From Lysinibacillus sp. (GTDB lineage: Bacteria > Bacillota > Bacilli > Bacillales_A > Planococcaceae), in NCBI GenBank assembly GCA_012735355.1, contig JAAYHP010000580.1, positions 1 to 7,554 of the forward strand: 7,554 nt of DNA, written 5' to 3'. Under the pieces are notes generated by a model. That model ran no database searches. It was given only the letters and a program-made list of their open reading frames with translations, and was not told the DNA's origin. This document shows positions 1 through 6,759 of the stretch, piece by piece; within the stretch, counting starts at the first letter, position 1; the number at the start of each line of letters is the position of its first letter. The translations under genes and the position numbers were made by a program.

Positions 1-1849
1 CCTTTTGATTTAAGAAAAGGGCTGTCAGTTCCGCTACGGCTGTAATGTATATGACGTGAATGGTAGGCTTCCCCCTGCGATAGCGGGCATTATCTTGGGA
101 AGGTAAATCATCAAATATTAAGGAAGCTGTATGCATATATTCTAACGATTTACATAATGGGATTAAGTCTCGTTCAAGAAGGCCATAAACCGTTTCTCCT
201 AATAAGTAAGATAATGCTGGCCTTAACCGTTTACCCCCGCTCTCTAACCTATAATTAGCAGCTTCTATAATTCGGTCATCCAATCGCTCTTCATTTTTCT
301 TTTCAATTGGAAGCCATTCATTCATGCGTTGCTGTACAACCTTCATCTTGTTGTAAAACCGTTCTTTTCCTTCATGCTCTCTTTTTAAATGGGCAATCAT
401 CTCGTCCCTCACTAATTTGTCAAAGAAATCAACATTTTGTGCTTTTTTCATAAGGGATTCAATAAAAGCATAATAGCTTGGTTGATTTTTCATAAAAACT
501 TTCATAACATTTTTATATTGTTCTTTTCCTAATTTTCCTTGGAGCCTCTTTAACCCATTAATGGCTCTATTTAAAATCACTTCTCTAGTTTTTTCATCAG
601 ACTGATAAACATTGTGAATTAAATAATGGATCACTGCCCAATACAAATCAAAGGGGTTAATTAAATCGGAGCGTTTCTCGTGATACTTCCAGTAGTAGGT
701 ATAAGGTGTGACGGAGCCATTTTCTAAGTCGATAAATAAATCAGCTAAATCATCGGCAAGCTGATTATAAATACCGTGGAAAAAAATATGTTCTCCAAAA
801 TCTTTATTTAATTCATTAATGATGGAGCGAGCAATAAGCCGTGAAGAAGCGGATTTTAATATGACAGGAACAAACAATTCTTCATTCGAATAATGACTAT
901 TTGATAAATCTTTATTTCGATCTACTTCTTGCGCTTGGAAAAAAATAAAAGCTTGTTCGAAAAAATTATTTTCATTATTTTGCAATTGATGAATTTTAAT
1001 ATATTCAAAAGCTTCTTTTAATTCTTCATATATGAAAGTCATAAACGATTGCTTTTCTTCCGACCAACTCCCCATTTCTGGCACTTTTTGCGTTAAAAGG
1101 GCAGAACGAATCAATTTGGAATATTTCATTTTCTCTTCTTTATTTAAAAATTGGGAATCTAGTAAATCATCGATGAATGGATAAGTAATCCCGTAAGAGT
1201 AGCCTAGCCGGATAGCAACATCAAAATTTTTCGCCCGTTCTTCTTTCGAGACGCCTGCAACCATTAGTTCATTCACGTGAAGAATGACCCCTGCAATGAC
1301 TTTAAGAAGTTTTCTTTGTACATGAATAGCATCAATTTCCTTAGGTAAATGCTTCGCAACTTGTTTCAATTTTTCAAAAAGCCAAATGACGGTCAATTCA
1401 ATGCCTTCTTGCTTTCCTTTTTCGTAAATGGCGTCTTTACTGAAACTTGTAACAATTGATCCAATTTCGGAAGACCCGAGGAGTTGTTTTTTTAACTTTT
1501 CCGTTACTTCTTGAATTCTTTTTTCCATATCAGGTGAGTAGAGAGTTTTTCCTAAATCCCGAAGAAAAATATAAGATATGCTGCGCTCTAAATAGTCGTG
1601 TAATTTTCCTTCTTTTTCTAGTCGCTGTATATATGTTCGATAATTGTTAGCAGGTATATTTTTACTCCAAAGAGCTTGGAAAATCTTTGGACGGACGTGA
1701 AATGGTTTCCAAGCTTCAAAATCTTTCGTTAATCCCTTTATATATTCTTGTTTTTCAATATGCTTGAGCAATGTTTTTAAATACCTTTTCGCTTTTTCTT
1801 CTGCCTTTTTAAAACTGTTTTCAACATTTATCAATTTCACTTCCGTCAT
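1..1849 (-). CDS. Tandem-domain polyprenyl diphosphate synthase-like protein, 3' end cut by window edge
   Basis: The frame is open for 616 codons from the ATG at 1849 to the left edge without a stop, so the C-terminus lies outside the window. An AAAGGTGAG ribosome site sits just upstream. Residues 538-544 read GGKRLRP and residues 580-586 read DDLPSQD, followed by a YRRGKPT block: the substrate and Mg-binding first aspartate-rich motif of bacterial IspA-type (FPP/GGPP) synthases, which condense isopentenyl diphosphate with allylic diphosphates. The residue five before this DD is Ala, where FPP synthases usually carry an aromatic; by the known chain-length rule this favours a product longer than FPP. 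The N-terminal half has its own motifs, DDLLD at 227-231 and QLADDLAD with DD at 366, about 139 residues apart, close to the usual spacing of the two Asp-rich motifs in one synthase fold. The protein therefore looks like two class I isoprenoid domains in tandem, the second cut off here. Function of the first domain is unknown: a diverged synthase, a terpene cyclase, or a regulatory partner domain. Probably cytosolic; no signal peptide or membrane segment seen. Confidence 0.85.
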   Translation of the reverse strand, partial: MTEVKLINVENSFKKAEEKAKRYLKTLLKHIEKQEYIKGLTKDFEAWKPFHVRPKIFQALWSKNIPANNYRTYIQRLEKEGKLHDYLERSISYIFLRDLGKTLYSPDMEKRIQEVTEKLKKQLLGSSEIGSIVTSFSKDAIYEKGKQEGIELTVIWLFEKLKQVAKHLPKEIDAIHVQRKLLKVIAGVILHVNELMVAGVSKEERAKNFDVAIRLGYSYGITYPFIDDLLDSQFLNKEEKMKYSKLIRSALLTQKVPEMGSWSEEKQSFMTFIYEELKEAFEYIKIHQLQNNENNFFEQAFIFFQAQEVDRNKDLSNSHYSNEELFVPVILKSASSRLIARSIINELNKDFGEHIFFHGIYNQLADDLADLFIDLENGSVTPYTYYWKYHEKRSDLINPFDLYWAVIHYLIHNVYQSDEKTREVILNRAINGLKRLQGKLGKEQYKNVMKVFMKNQPSYYAFIESLMKKAQNVDFFDKLVRDEMIAHLKREHEGKERFYNKMKVVQQRMNEWLPIEKKNEERLDDRIIEAANYRLESGGKRLRPALSYLLGETVYGLLERDLIPLCKSLEYMHTASLIFDDLPSQDNARYRRGKPTIHVIYITAVAELTALFLNQK

Positions 1850-1942
1850 TCGCAACTCACCTTTATTATTTTTTCCGTTCGCATTATCGAGTTCACAGCC
1901 CAACTGTTTACCTGTAATCGTAAAAATTTCATACTTATTTTC

Positions 1943-1970
1943 ATTGTATATTAATTTATGGTAATTAGAA
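1943..1970 (-). promoter_or_regulatory. Weak candidate promoter for the prenyl synthase gene
   Basis: Read on the minus strand, TACAAT (1948-1943) is one base from the sigma-A -10 consensus. The best partner is TTCTAA (1970-1965) at 16-bp spacing, matching only half of TTGACA. It would give a leader of about 85 nt before the ATG at 1849. No better candidate was found in the spacer, but the -35 is poor. Confidence 0.25.
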
Positions 1971-2000
1971 TGATGAACTGCTCATGAATATTTCTTTTTT

Positions 2001-2072
2001 ACTTCTGGATTGGGAAGTAGATTGCGGTTTGAGGGATTGCAGGTGCAACTCTGAAAGAGCCTTGGAATTTCC
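2001..2072. other. GC-richer spacer island with four small inverted repeats
   Basis: This part of the 297-bp divergent spacer is visibly richer in G and C than its surroundings. It holds four short dyads in a row: ACTTC/GAAGT (2001-2005, 2014-2018), TTGCA/TGCAA (2037-2041, 2044-2048), CTCT/AGAG (2049-2052, 2056-2059) and GGAATTTCC (2064-2072). I could not match it to the riboswitch or T-box motifs I know. It may be a decayed intergenic repeat, a small RNA, or nothing. The rest of the spacer shows only the weak promoter candidates. Confidence 0.2.
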
Positions 2073-2097
2073 TCCCCTATCTCTAACACTTCTATTT

Positions 2098-2127
2098 TTG
2101 ATACACTAACATTAAATCCAATAGAAA
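2098..2127 (+). promoter_or_regulatory. Candidate sigma-A promoter for the PanE-family gene
   Basis: TTGATA (2098-2103) matches the -35 consensus at five of six positions. TAGAAA (2122-2127) is a four-of-six -10 at 18-bp spacing. The start of transcription would fall close to the ribosome site at 2133-2138, giving a very short leader. The weak -10 keeps confidence low. Confidence 0.25.
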
Positions 2128-2146
2128 AAGAAAGAAGGTTCATCTA

Positions 2147-3070
2147 ATGAAAATAGAAAAAGTATCCATTATCGGTTTAGGTGCATTAGGCATTATGTAT
2201 GCCCACCATTTATCGCAAAAACTATCGAAAACCCATTTACGAATCATTGCCGATGAACATCGCATTCAAAAATATAAAAAGAATGGCGTCTATTGTAACG
2301 GGGAACGATGTGATTTTCACTATGTCATACCGGAAGAAAAAGTAGAACCAGCCGATTTACTTATTTTCACCGTTAAATTTGATGGACTGCAAGAAGCTAT
2401 TGAATCTGCCCGAGGCCACGTCGGGGAAAATACAATCATCATCTCCGCATTAAATGGCATCATTAGTGAGGTAATGATTGGAGAAGCTTACGGCTTCGAT
2501 AAAGTGCTATACTGCGTTGCCCAAGGGATGGATGCAGTGAAAGTGGGCAATCAACTTACATACGATCATAAAGGAATACTCGTCTTTGGTGATAAAGAGC
2601 CAGGGATAATTAGCGAAAAAACAAAAGCATTAAGTGAATTTTTCTACGCAGTAGAACTTCCTCATCAAGTAGATACAGACATGACCCACCGCCTTTGGGG
2701 AAAATTTATGCTTAATGTGGGAGTAAACCAAACTGTCGCCGTTTATAAAACAAATTATGGAGGTATTTTAAGAGAAGGTGAAGCAAGAGAAACAATGATT
2801 GCAGCTATGCGGGAAGTCATTCAAATCTCTGAAAAAGAAGGAGTGCATTTATCGGAGAAGGACTTACAATATTGGCTCGATGTGTTAAGTACATTAAGTC
2901 ATGAAGGTAAACCTTCCATGGCTCAAGATGTGGATGCAAAACGTCCAAGTGAAGTAGAACTCTTCTCTGGAACAGTGCTCAAACTCGGTAAAAAACACGG
3001 CATCGAAACGCCGGTAAACAAAATGCTATATGAAAAAATTAAAGAAATTGAAAGCGAATATGTGAAATAA
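2147..3070 (+). CDS. panE: Ketopantoate reductase (2-dehydropantoate 2-reductase), PanE/ApbA family
   Basis: This family reduces 2-dehydropantoate to (R)-pantoate with NADPH in the cytosol, a step of pantothenate and coenzyme A synthesis. The 307-residue length is normal. The N-terminal Rossmann fold opens with GLGALG (residues 10-15) after a hydrophobic strand. VKFDG with Lys77 matches the conserved VKA-type loop near the cofactor. The C-terminal helical domain carries LWGKFMLN, where Lys186 and Asn190 correspond to the catalytic Lys and substrate-binding Asn of the E. coli enzyme, then Asn194, and SMAQDVDAKRPSEVE (257-271) with Glu269 at the conserved acidic substrate position. The ATG at 2147 has AGAAGG eight bases upstream. 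The gene stands alone: divergent from the prenyl synthase gene and closed by its own terminator. Bacilli often carry several paralogues, so the exact 2-oxoacid substrate is not certain; the fold and catalytic residues are clear. Confidence 0.85.
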   Translation: MKIEKVSIIGLGALGIMYAHHLSQKLSKTHLRIIADEHRIQKYKKNGVYCNGERCDFHYVIPEEKVEPADLLIFTVKFDGLQEAIESARGHVGENTIIISALNGIISEVMIGEAYGFDKVLYCVAQGMDAVKVGNQLTYDHKGILVFGDKEPGIISEKTKALSEFFYAVELPHQVDTDMTHRLWGKFMLNVGVNQTVAVYKTNYGGILREGEARETMIAAMREVIQISEKEGVHLSEKDLQYWLDVLSTLSHEGKPSMAQDVDAKRPSEVELFSGTVLKLGKKHGIETPVNKMLYEKIKEIESEYVK

Positions 3071-3126
3071 AATCAAAAGACCTTGTAATTTAAGTCCATC
3101 TTTAATTACGAGGTCTTTTGATTTTT
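3071..3126 (+). terminator. Strong rho-independent terminator after the PanE-family gene
   Basis: A 20-bp stem (3071-3090 with 3104-3123) contains a single G-U pair and closes a 13-nt loop. It runs directly into a T-tract (3122-3126). It starts on the base after the stop codon and isolates the PanE-family gene from the operon that follows. Confidence 0.93.
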
Positions 3127-3166
3127 CCTCATTTTTTTTGGATGAATTCCTTTGCTAGTTACATCC

Positions 3167-3172
3167 TATAAT
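3167..3172 (+). promoter_or_regulatory. Consensus -10 box of the two-gene osmoprotectant operon
   Basis: TATAAT at 3167-3172 is a perfect sigma-A -10 element, 29 bp before the GTG start at 3201, giving a leader of about 20 nt. No good -35 lies at 16-18 bp (the best windows read GAATTC or TGAATT), and there is no TG extension. The promoter may therefore depend on an activator or be weak. No sigma-B pattern was seen. Confidence 0.45.
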
Positions 3173-3200
3173 CAGTCATATTTCGTTGGAGGGAAAAGTC

Positions 3201-3857
3201 GTGAAACTGTTTCAAGTAAGAAAGGGACAATTTGTTTACTATGAAAATGAATTGCACCGAGTGTATGCCGTAAAACCAATGTATAAACAATCCGTGCATC
3301 TTATTCGCTTACGGGACTTAAAGCAAGTGTTATGCAGTGCAAAGGAAGTGGAAAGATATCAACCGAAAGAAAAGGATAGTTTTATTTTTAATAAAAATTA
3401 TTACACCTTAAGCAATCGAAAAGCAGAAGTAGGAGATTATATATTAATTACCAATCCTTCACCAGATTATTTAGATCACTATTCATTAAATGAAATTGAA
3501 GTGGTAGCCTCTGTTGAAAATAAAGGTGTCATTACTACCAACTCCAATGGTATTCGGCATCACGAATACAAGCTTATGATTCCAGGAAGAGATGAAGATA
3601 GTCACCCCATTGAATATAAAGACTTCCAACAAATCAAAGATGCGAAGGAAGCTTCTAATTCAACGCTTATAGAAGACTTATATCCCGAAATTGGAGATGT
3701 TTACAAAAAGAAAGATGGAGATTGTTCCTTTGAAACGATGGTTATTGCCATCATTGACGATGTTGCTTATTTAGGTGGTGGTTTGAAAGTGCCAATGAAA
3801 GAATTAATGGAACTTGCTAAATGGGAGTTTTTATATAACGTGATGGATAATGATTAA
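3201..3857 (+). CDS. Unrecognised 218-residue protein, three small beta-rich modules, upstream of a BCCT transporter
   Basis: I do not recognise the family by name. The reading frame extends back to a TTG at 3186, but that codon overlaps the GGAGGG ribosome site (3188-3193). The GTG at 3201, seven bases downstream, is the start I chose. The protein is soluble, with no signal peptide or membrane segment. It appears to hold three short modules, each opening with a Gly-centred turn: RKGQFVYY near residues 7-14, EVGDYILI near 76-83 and EIGDVYKK near 163-170. Each is followed by alternating hydrophobic strand patterns, and the first ends in HLIRLRDLKQ. This resembles repeated SH3/KOW-like barrels, which is inference from pattern only. 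The stop at 3855-3857 is 13 bp before the BCCT gene, so the two are almost surely co-transcribed. A cytoplasmic accessory or regulatory role for the transporter is possible but unproven. Confidence 0.8.
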   Translation: MKLFQVRKGQFVYYENELHRVYAVKPMYKQSVHLIRLRDLKQVLCSAKEVERYQPKEKDSFIFNKNYYTLSNRKAEVGDYILITNPSPDYLDHYSLNEIEVVASVENKGVITTNSNGIRHHEYKLMIPGRDEDSHPIEYKDFQQIKDAKEASNSTLIEDLYPEIGDVYKKKDGDCSFETMVIAIIDDVAYLGGGLKVPMKELMELAKWEFLYNVMDND

Positions 3858-3870
3858 TGGAGGTTAATCC

Positions 3871-5382
3871 ATGGATGATTTAAAGAAAAATAGCATATTT
3901 CTTATTTCTTTTTCCCTAACGATTCTTTTTATATTATGGGGTGTATTTTTTACAAACCATTTGAAGTCAGTAACAAATATAGTTTATAACGGCTCCATAA
4001 AATATCTCGGATGGGTTTATGTAGTGACAACTTTTCTTTTTGTTGTTTTTTCAATTTATTTATTCTTTTCGAAGTTTGGACAAATACGGTTAGGACAATC
4101 AACAGATAAACCGGATTTTAGCACCCCTTCATGGCTTGCGATGCTTTTTAGCGCCGGCATGGGGATTGGGATTGTGTATTGGGCGGTAGCAGAACCGATT
4201 ACCCATTATACAAACCCTCCTTACGGTACAGGATATACAGATGAAGCGGCGAACACTGCGATGCAATATACTTTTTTCCATTGGGGATTACATCCATGGG
4301 GAATTTACACTGTGATCGGACTAGCCCTTACCTTTTTCCAATACAATCGGAAAATGCCTGCATCGATTAGTTCTGTATTTTATCCTATTCTAAAGGATCG
4401 AATTTATGGACCTATTGGAAAAGCAATCGATATTTTAAGTGTCTTTGCAACAGTTTTTGGAATTGCCACTTCATTAGGATTAGGTGCATTACAAGTCACA
4501 GCTGGGATTCATTCTATATTTAATACACCGAATACATTGTTCATCCAATTAATTGTCATTGCTGTGGCAACCGTTGTTTTTATTATTTCAATTAATACCG
4601 GATTAGAAAAAGGTGTTAAAGTTTTATCGAATTCTGCTATGTATATATCCGTTCTTATCATCATCCTTCTATTAATACTGGGACCTACAGTTACGATTAT
4701 TAAAGTTTTTTTAAATACTATTGGCCTTTATATTAACGACTTTGTTCATATGAGTTTGCGGCTTACACCTTTTGGCGAAGGGGAATGGATTGCCAATTGG
4801 ACGATGTTTTATTGGGCATGGTGGATATCATGGGCACCTTTTGTCGGAATGTTTATTGCCCGTATTTCAAGAGGCAGAACAATTAAAGAGTTTATTATCG
4901 GAGTATTAATTTTCCCAACATTCGGCACTTGTTTGTGGATGTCTATCTTTGGAGGCAGTGCACTCGATCTCGTTATGAATTCAGGAGGAGATCAATTGGC
5001 AAAGTTTATTGCCGAAAATGCTTCCTTAGCGATTTTTATTTTATTTGAACACCTTCCCTACAGTGCTGTACTAAATATTATCGGTTTCGCTCTCGTTGCC
5101 ATTTACTATGTGACTGTGGCCGATTCCTCTTCCTTTGTATTAGGTATGCTCAGTGAAGGTGGAACGTTAAATCCCTCCAATAAAATCAAAACGATTTGGG
5201 GGATTATTCAGTCAGCAGTAGCTGCTGTATTATTGTTAGCAGGCGGGCTTTCCGTCTTGCAAACCGTTGCTATCGTTGTTGCTTTTCCCTTTGCCATCAT
5301 TATGATTATCATGTGTTATTCCTTAATTAAAGGATTGCAAAAGGAAATCGAGTTGCAACGAAAACGGCGAAAAGTTCAATAA
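3871..5382 (+). CDS. opuD: BCCT-family glycine betaine transporter, OpuD-like
   Basis: BCCT carriers import glycine betaine and related quaternary amines with sodium across the cytoplasmic membrane, protecting cells against osmotic stress. The 503 residues form about twelve hydrophobic segments. Family marks are all present: the unwound TM3 stretch SAGMGIG (94-100) followed by AEP (107-109); HWGLHPWGIY with Trp138, Trp143 and Tyr146; and the signature WTMFYWAWWISWAPF (310-324) with Trp317, Trp318 and Trp321. By alignment from memory these are the aromatic cage residues of BetP. RISRGRTIKEF (331-341) and VADSSSFVLGM (416-426) closely resemble B. subtilis OpuD. Gly100 occupies the position where Asp allows choline uptake in BetP mutants, so betaine is more likely than choline. 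The C-terminal tail is short and basic (LQRKRRK), without the long regulatory tail of BetP. TGGAGG lies seven bases before the ATG. It is the second gene of an operon and ends before a bidirectional terminator. Ectoine or another betaine remains possible as substrate. Confidence 0.9.
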   Translation: MDDLKKNSIFLISFSLTILFILWGVFFTNHLKSVTNIVYNGSIKYLGWVYVVTTFLFVVFSIYLFFSKFGQIRLGQSTDKPDFSTPSWLAMLFSAGMGIGIVYWAVAEPITHYTNPPYGTGYTDEAANTAMQYTFFHWGLHPWGIYTVIGLALTFFQYNRKMPASISSVFYPILKDRIYGPIGKAIDILSVFATVFGIATSLGLGALQVTAGIHSIFNTPNTLFIQLIVIAVATVVFIISINTGLEKGVKVLSNSAMYISVLIIILLLILGPTVTIIKVFLNTIGLYINDFVHMSLRLTPFGEGEWIANWTMFYWAWWISWAPFVGMFIARISRGRTIKEFIIGVLIFPTFGTCLWMSIFGGSALDLVMNSGGDQLAKFIAENASLAIFILFEHLPYSAVLNIIGFALVAIYYVTVADSSSFVLGMLSEGGTLNPSNKIKTIWGIIQSAVAAVLLLAGGLSVLQTVAIVVAFPFAIIMIIMCYSLIKGLQKEIELQRKRRKVQ

Positions 5383-5413
5383 AAAACACCATCTTGCAAA
5401 CGTATGCATGGGT

Positions 5414-5516
5414 TAAAAAAGGGCTTGTCTGAAAAGAATAATTAGCATAAGAAAAAATGATCAGCCAATTTATTGATGGGTGATCATTTTTTACTTTCTG
5501 GACAAGCCCTTTTTTA
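5414..5516. terminator. Nested bidirectional terminator between convergent genes
   Basis: A perfect 16-bp inverted repeat (5414-5429 with 5501-5516; core GGGCTTGTC/GACAAGCCC) carries an A-tract on the left and a T-tract on the right, so a U-tail forms on either strand. A second perfect 12-bp dyad lies inside (5452-5463 with 5481-5492; TGATCA flanked by A6/T6). The two stems could stack, with a 15-nt bulge on the left. It lies between the BCCT gene and the convergent oxidoreductase gene and should stop both transcripts. The nested design and the repeat-like core suggest it may also be a copy of a dispersed palindromic element. Confidence 0.85.
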
Positions 5517-5523
5517 CATCAAT

Positions 5524-6588
5524 TTAAAATTCTATCTGTCCGTTGCCTTCTGCTTCCCATTTCGCAACTTCTTCTCGCACGATTGGTGCCACTTCTTTCC
5601 CTAACAATTCGATGCACTTCATTACATCTTCATGAGGCATTGATCCAACTGGACAATGGAGCATAAAGCGAGTAATCCCAACATTCTTCCGTAAGAAAAT
5701 AATTTTTTCAGCGACAGTTTTTACATCGCCACAATATAATGCACCTTCCAAGCTGCGAGCATAATCGAATGTAGCTTGAGTGTATGGACCCCAACCTCTT
5801 TCCCTTGCTAACACATTCATTGCATATTGAGTCGGAGGGAAAAATTTTTCTACCGCTTCTTCTGTCGTTTCTGCAACGAAACCGTGAGAATGAGACGCTA
5901 CTTGCAATTTCGATAAATCATGCCCCGCTTCTTTCGCTGCTCTGTAATATAACTTCACGAGAGGAGCAAATTGCAATGGACTACCACCGATAATCGCAAG
6001 ACATAACGGCAACCCTAACAGTCCCGCTCGAGCGACAGATTGAGGAGTTCCACCGCTTGCAATCCAAATCGGAATTTCCCGTTCCGGTCTCGGGTATACG
6101 CCGCGACCGTTAATGCTTGGACGATGTTTCCCTTCCCAAGTAATGATTTCATTTTTTTGTATTTGTAATAATAAATCTAACTTTTCTTCAAATAATTCAT
6201 CGTAATCTTTTAAATCTTGACCAAATAGCGGAAAGGATTCGATAAATGAACCCCGGCCTGCCATAATTTCAGCACGACCATTGGAGACAGCATCTACCGT
6301 TGCGAAATCTTGAAACACTCTCACCGGATCATCCGAAGATAGAACCGTCACAGCACTTGTTAATTTAATATGTTTCGTTTTTGTTGCAGCAGCTGCGAGC
6401 AATACCGCTGGAGATGAACAAGCATAATCCTTTCGATGATGCTCTCCAACACCGTACACGTCAAGTCCTACCTTATCAGCTAACTCTATTTCTTCCACCA
6501 CTTCTCGAAGGCGTTCGGCATGGCTTGTTACCTTTCCCGTTTTTACATCTGGCGTCGTTACAACGAACGTCGTTAACCCTATTTCCAT
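5524..6588 (-). CDS. LLM-class flavin-dependent oxidoreductase (luciferase-like monooxygenase)
   Basis: This is a 354-residue cytosolic TIM-barrel enzyme of the bacterial luciferase-like family, which uses reduced FMN (F420 in other groups) to oxidise organic substrates. Visible family marks are VGEHH (47-51) after the second strand, the SSPAVLLAAAATKT helix start (58-71), SSDDPVRVFQDFATVD (84-99), SNGRAEIMAGRG (102-113), the ExxFPLFG block (117-123) and IPIWIASGG (172-180). The pattern looks closest to the subgroup typified by Agrobacterium Atu2307 (PDB 2I7G); the substrate is unknown. An in-frame ATG at 6609 lies upstream of the GGAGGGG ribosome site (6594-6600), so the ATG at 6588, correctly spaced after it, is the true start. 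The gene is convergent with the BCCT gene and shares its terminator. The predicted promoter overlaps a Fur box, so it is probably expressed under iron limitation. Family assignment is firm, function open. Confidence 0.9.
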   Translation of the reverse strand: MEIGLTTFVVTTPDVKTGKVTSHAERLREVVEEIELADKVGLDVYGVGEHHRKDYACSSPAVLLAAAATKTKHIKLTSAVTVLSSDDPVRVFQDFATVDAVSNGRAEIMAGRGSFIESFPLFGQDLKDYDELFEEKLDLLLQIQKNEIITWEGKHRPSINGRGVYPRPEREIPIWIASGGTPQSVARAGLLGLPLCLAIIGGSPLQFAPLVKLYYRAAKEAGHDLSKLQVASHSHGFVAETTEEAVEKFFPPTQYAMNVLARERGWGPYTQATFDYARSLEGALYCGDVKTVAEKIIFLRKNVGITRFMLHCPVGSMPHEDVMKCIELLGKEVAPIVREEVAKWEAEGNGQIEF

Positions 6589-6639
6589 ATTTTCCCCTCC
6601 AACACCCATTTATCTCGAAATTGAAATGTTTTCTAAAAT

Positions 6640-6669
6640 ATCATACACAAATTGGATAATGATTATCAA
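6640..6669 (-). promoter_or_regulatory. Predicted sigma-A promoter of the oxidoreductase gene
   Basis: On the minus strand, TTGATA (6669-6664) matches the -35 at five of six bases. TATGAT (6645-6640) matches the -10 at five of six. The spacing is 18 bp. Transcription would start near 6633, leaving a leader of about 45 nt. The -35 lies inside the Fur box. Confidence 0.55.
6654..6668. promoter_or_regulatory. Fur box (ferric uptake regulator operator)
   Basis: GGATAATGATTATCA matches 14 of 15 bases of the Bacillus Fur 7-1-7 consensus TGATAATNATTATCA. The outer C-A/T-G bases fit Fur better than the PerR (TTATAATNATTATAA) or Zur (TCGTAATNATTACGA) versions. It covers the -35 of the leftward oxidoreductase promoter, so Fe-loaded Fur should block that gene. 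It lies about 90 bp from the divergent membrane protein gene and might affect it too. Confidence 0.75.
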
Positions 6670-6759
6670 TCTTTCTGATTTTTTTGTATTCAAAAATTAT
6701 AGGAATAGATTCAAACCATTTCGAGAAAAATAATAAAAAACAAACAAGGAATGACAGCT

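Noticed and set aside
1846..1944. A 32-codon minus-strand frame whose TGA overlaps the ATG of the prenyl synthase gene (ATGA overlap), reminiscent of the comQ/comX pairing of a prenyltransferase with a small peptide.
   Set aside because: It has no ribosome site, its ATG falls on the candidate -10 box, and the peptide has no recognised pheromone-like features beyond one Trp. The prenyl synthase has its own ribosome site.
1456..1964. Plus-strand open frames of 64 and 66 codons.
   Set aside because: They lie opposite the prenyl synthase gene (the second extends past its start), lack convincing ribosome sites, and are rich in Phe/Leu as expected for antisense of Lys/Glu-rich coding DNA.
1850..2146. 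A riboswitch or T-box in the spacer before the PanE-family gene.
   Set aside because: No AGGGTGG-type T-box core or recognisable lysine, SAM, TPP or purine riboswitch motif was found, and there is no terminator hairpin with a U-tail before the gene.
5784..6659. Plus-strand open frames of 69 and 92 codons.
   Set aside because: They are antisense shadows of the oxidoreductase gene, which has clear family motifs and a proper ribosome site on the other strand.
6654..6668. Reading the operator as a PerR or Zur box.
   Set aside because: The outer bases fit the Fur version better; PerR would need TTATAAT/ATTATAA and Zur TCGTAAT/ATTACGA ends. Cross-binding by PerR is not fully excluded.
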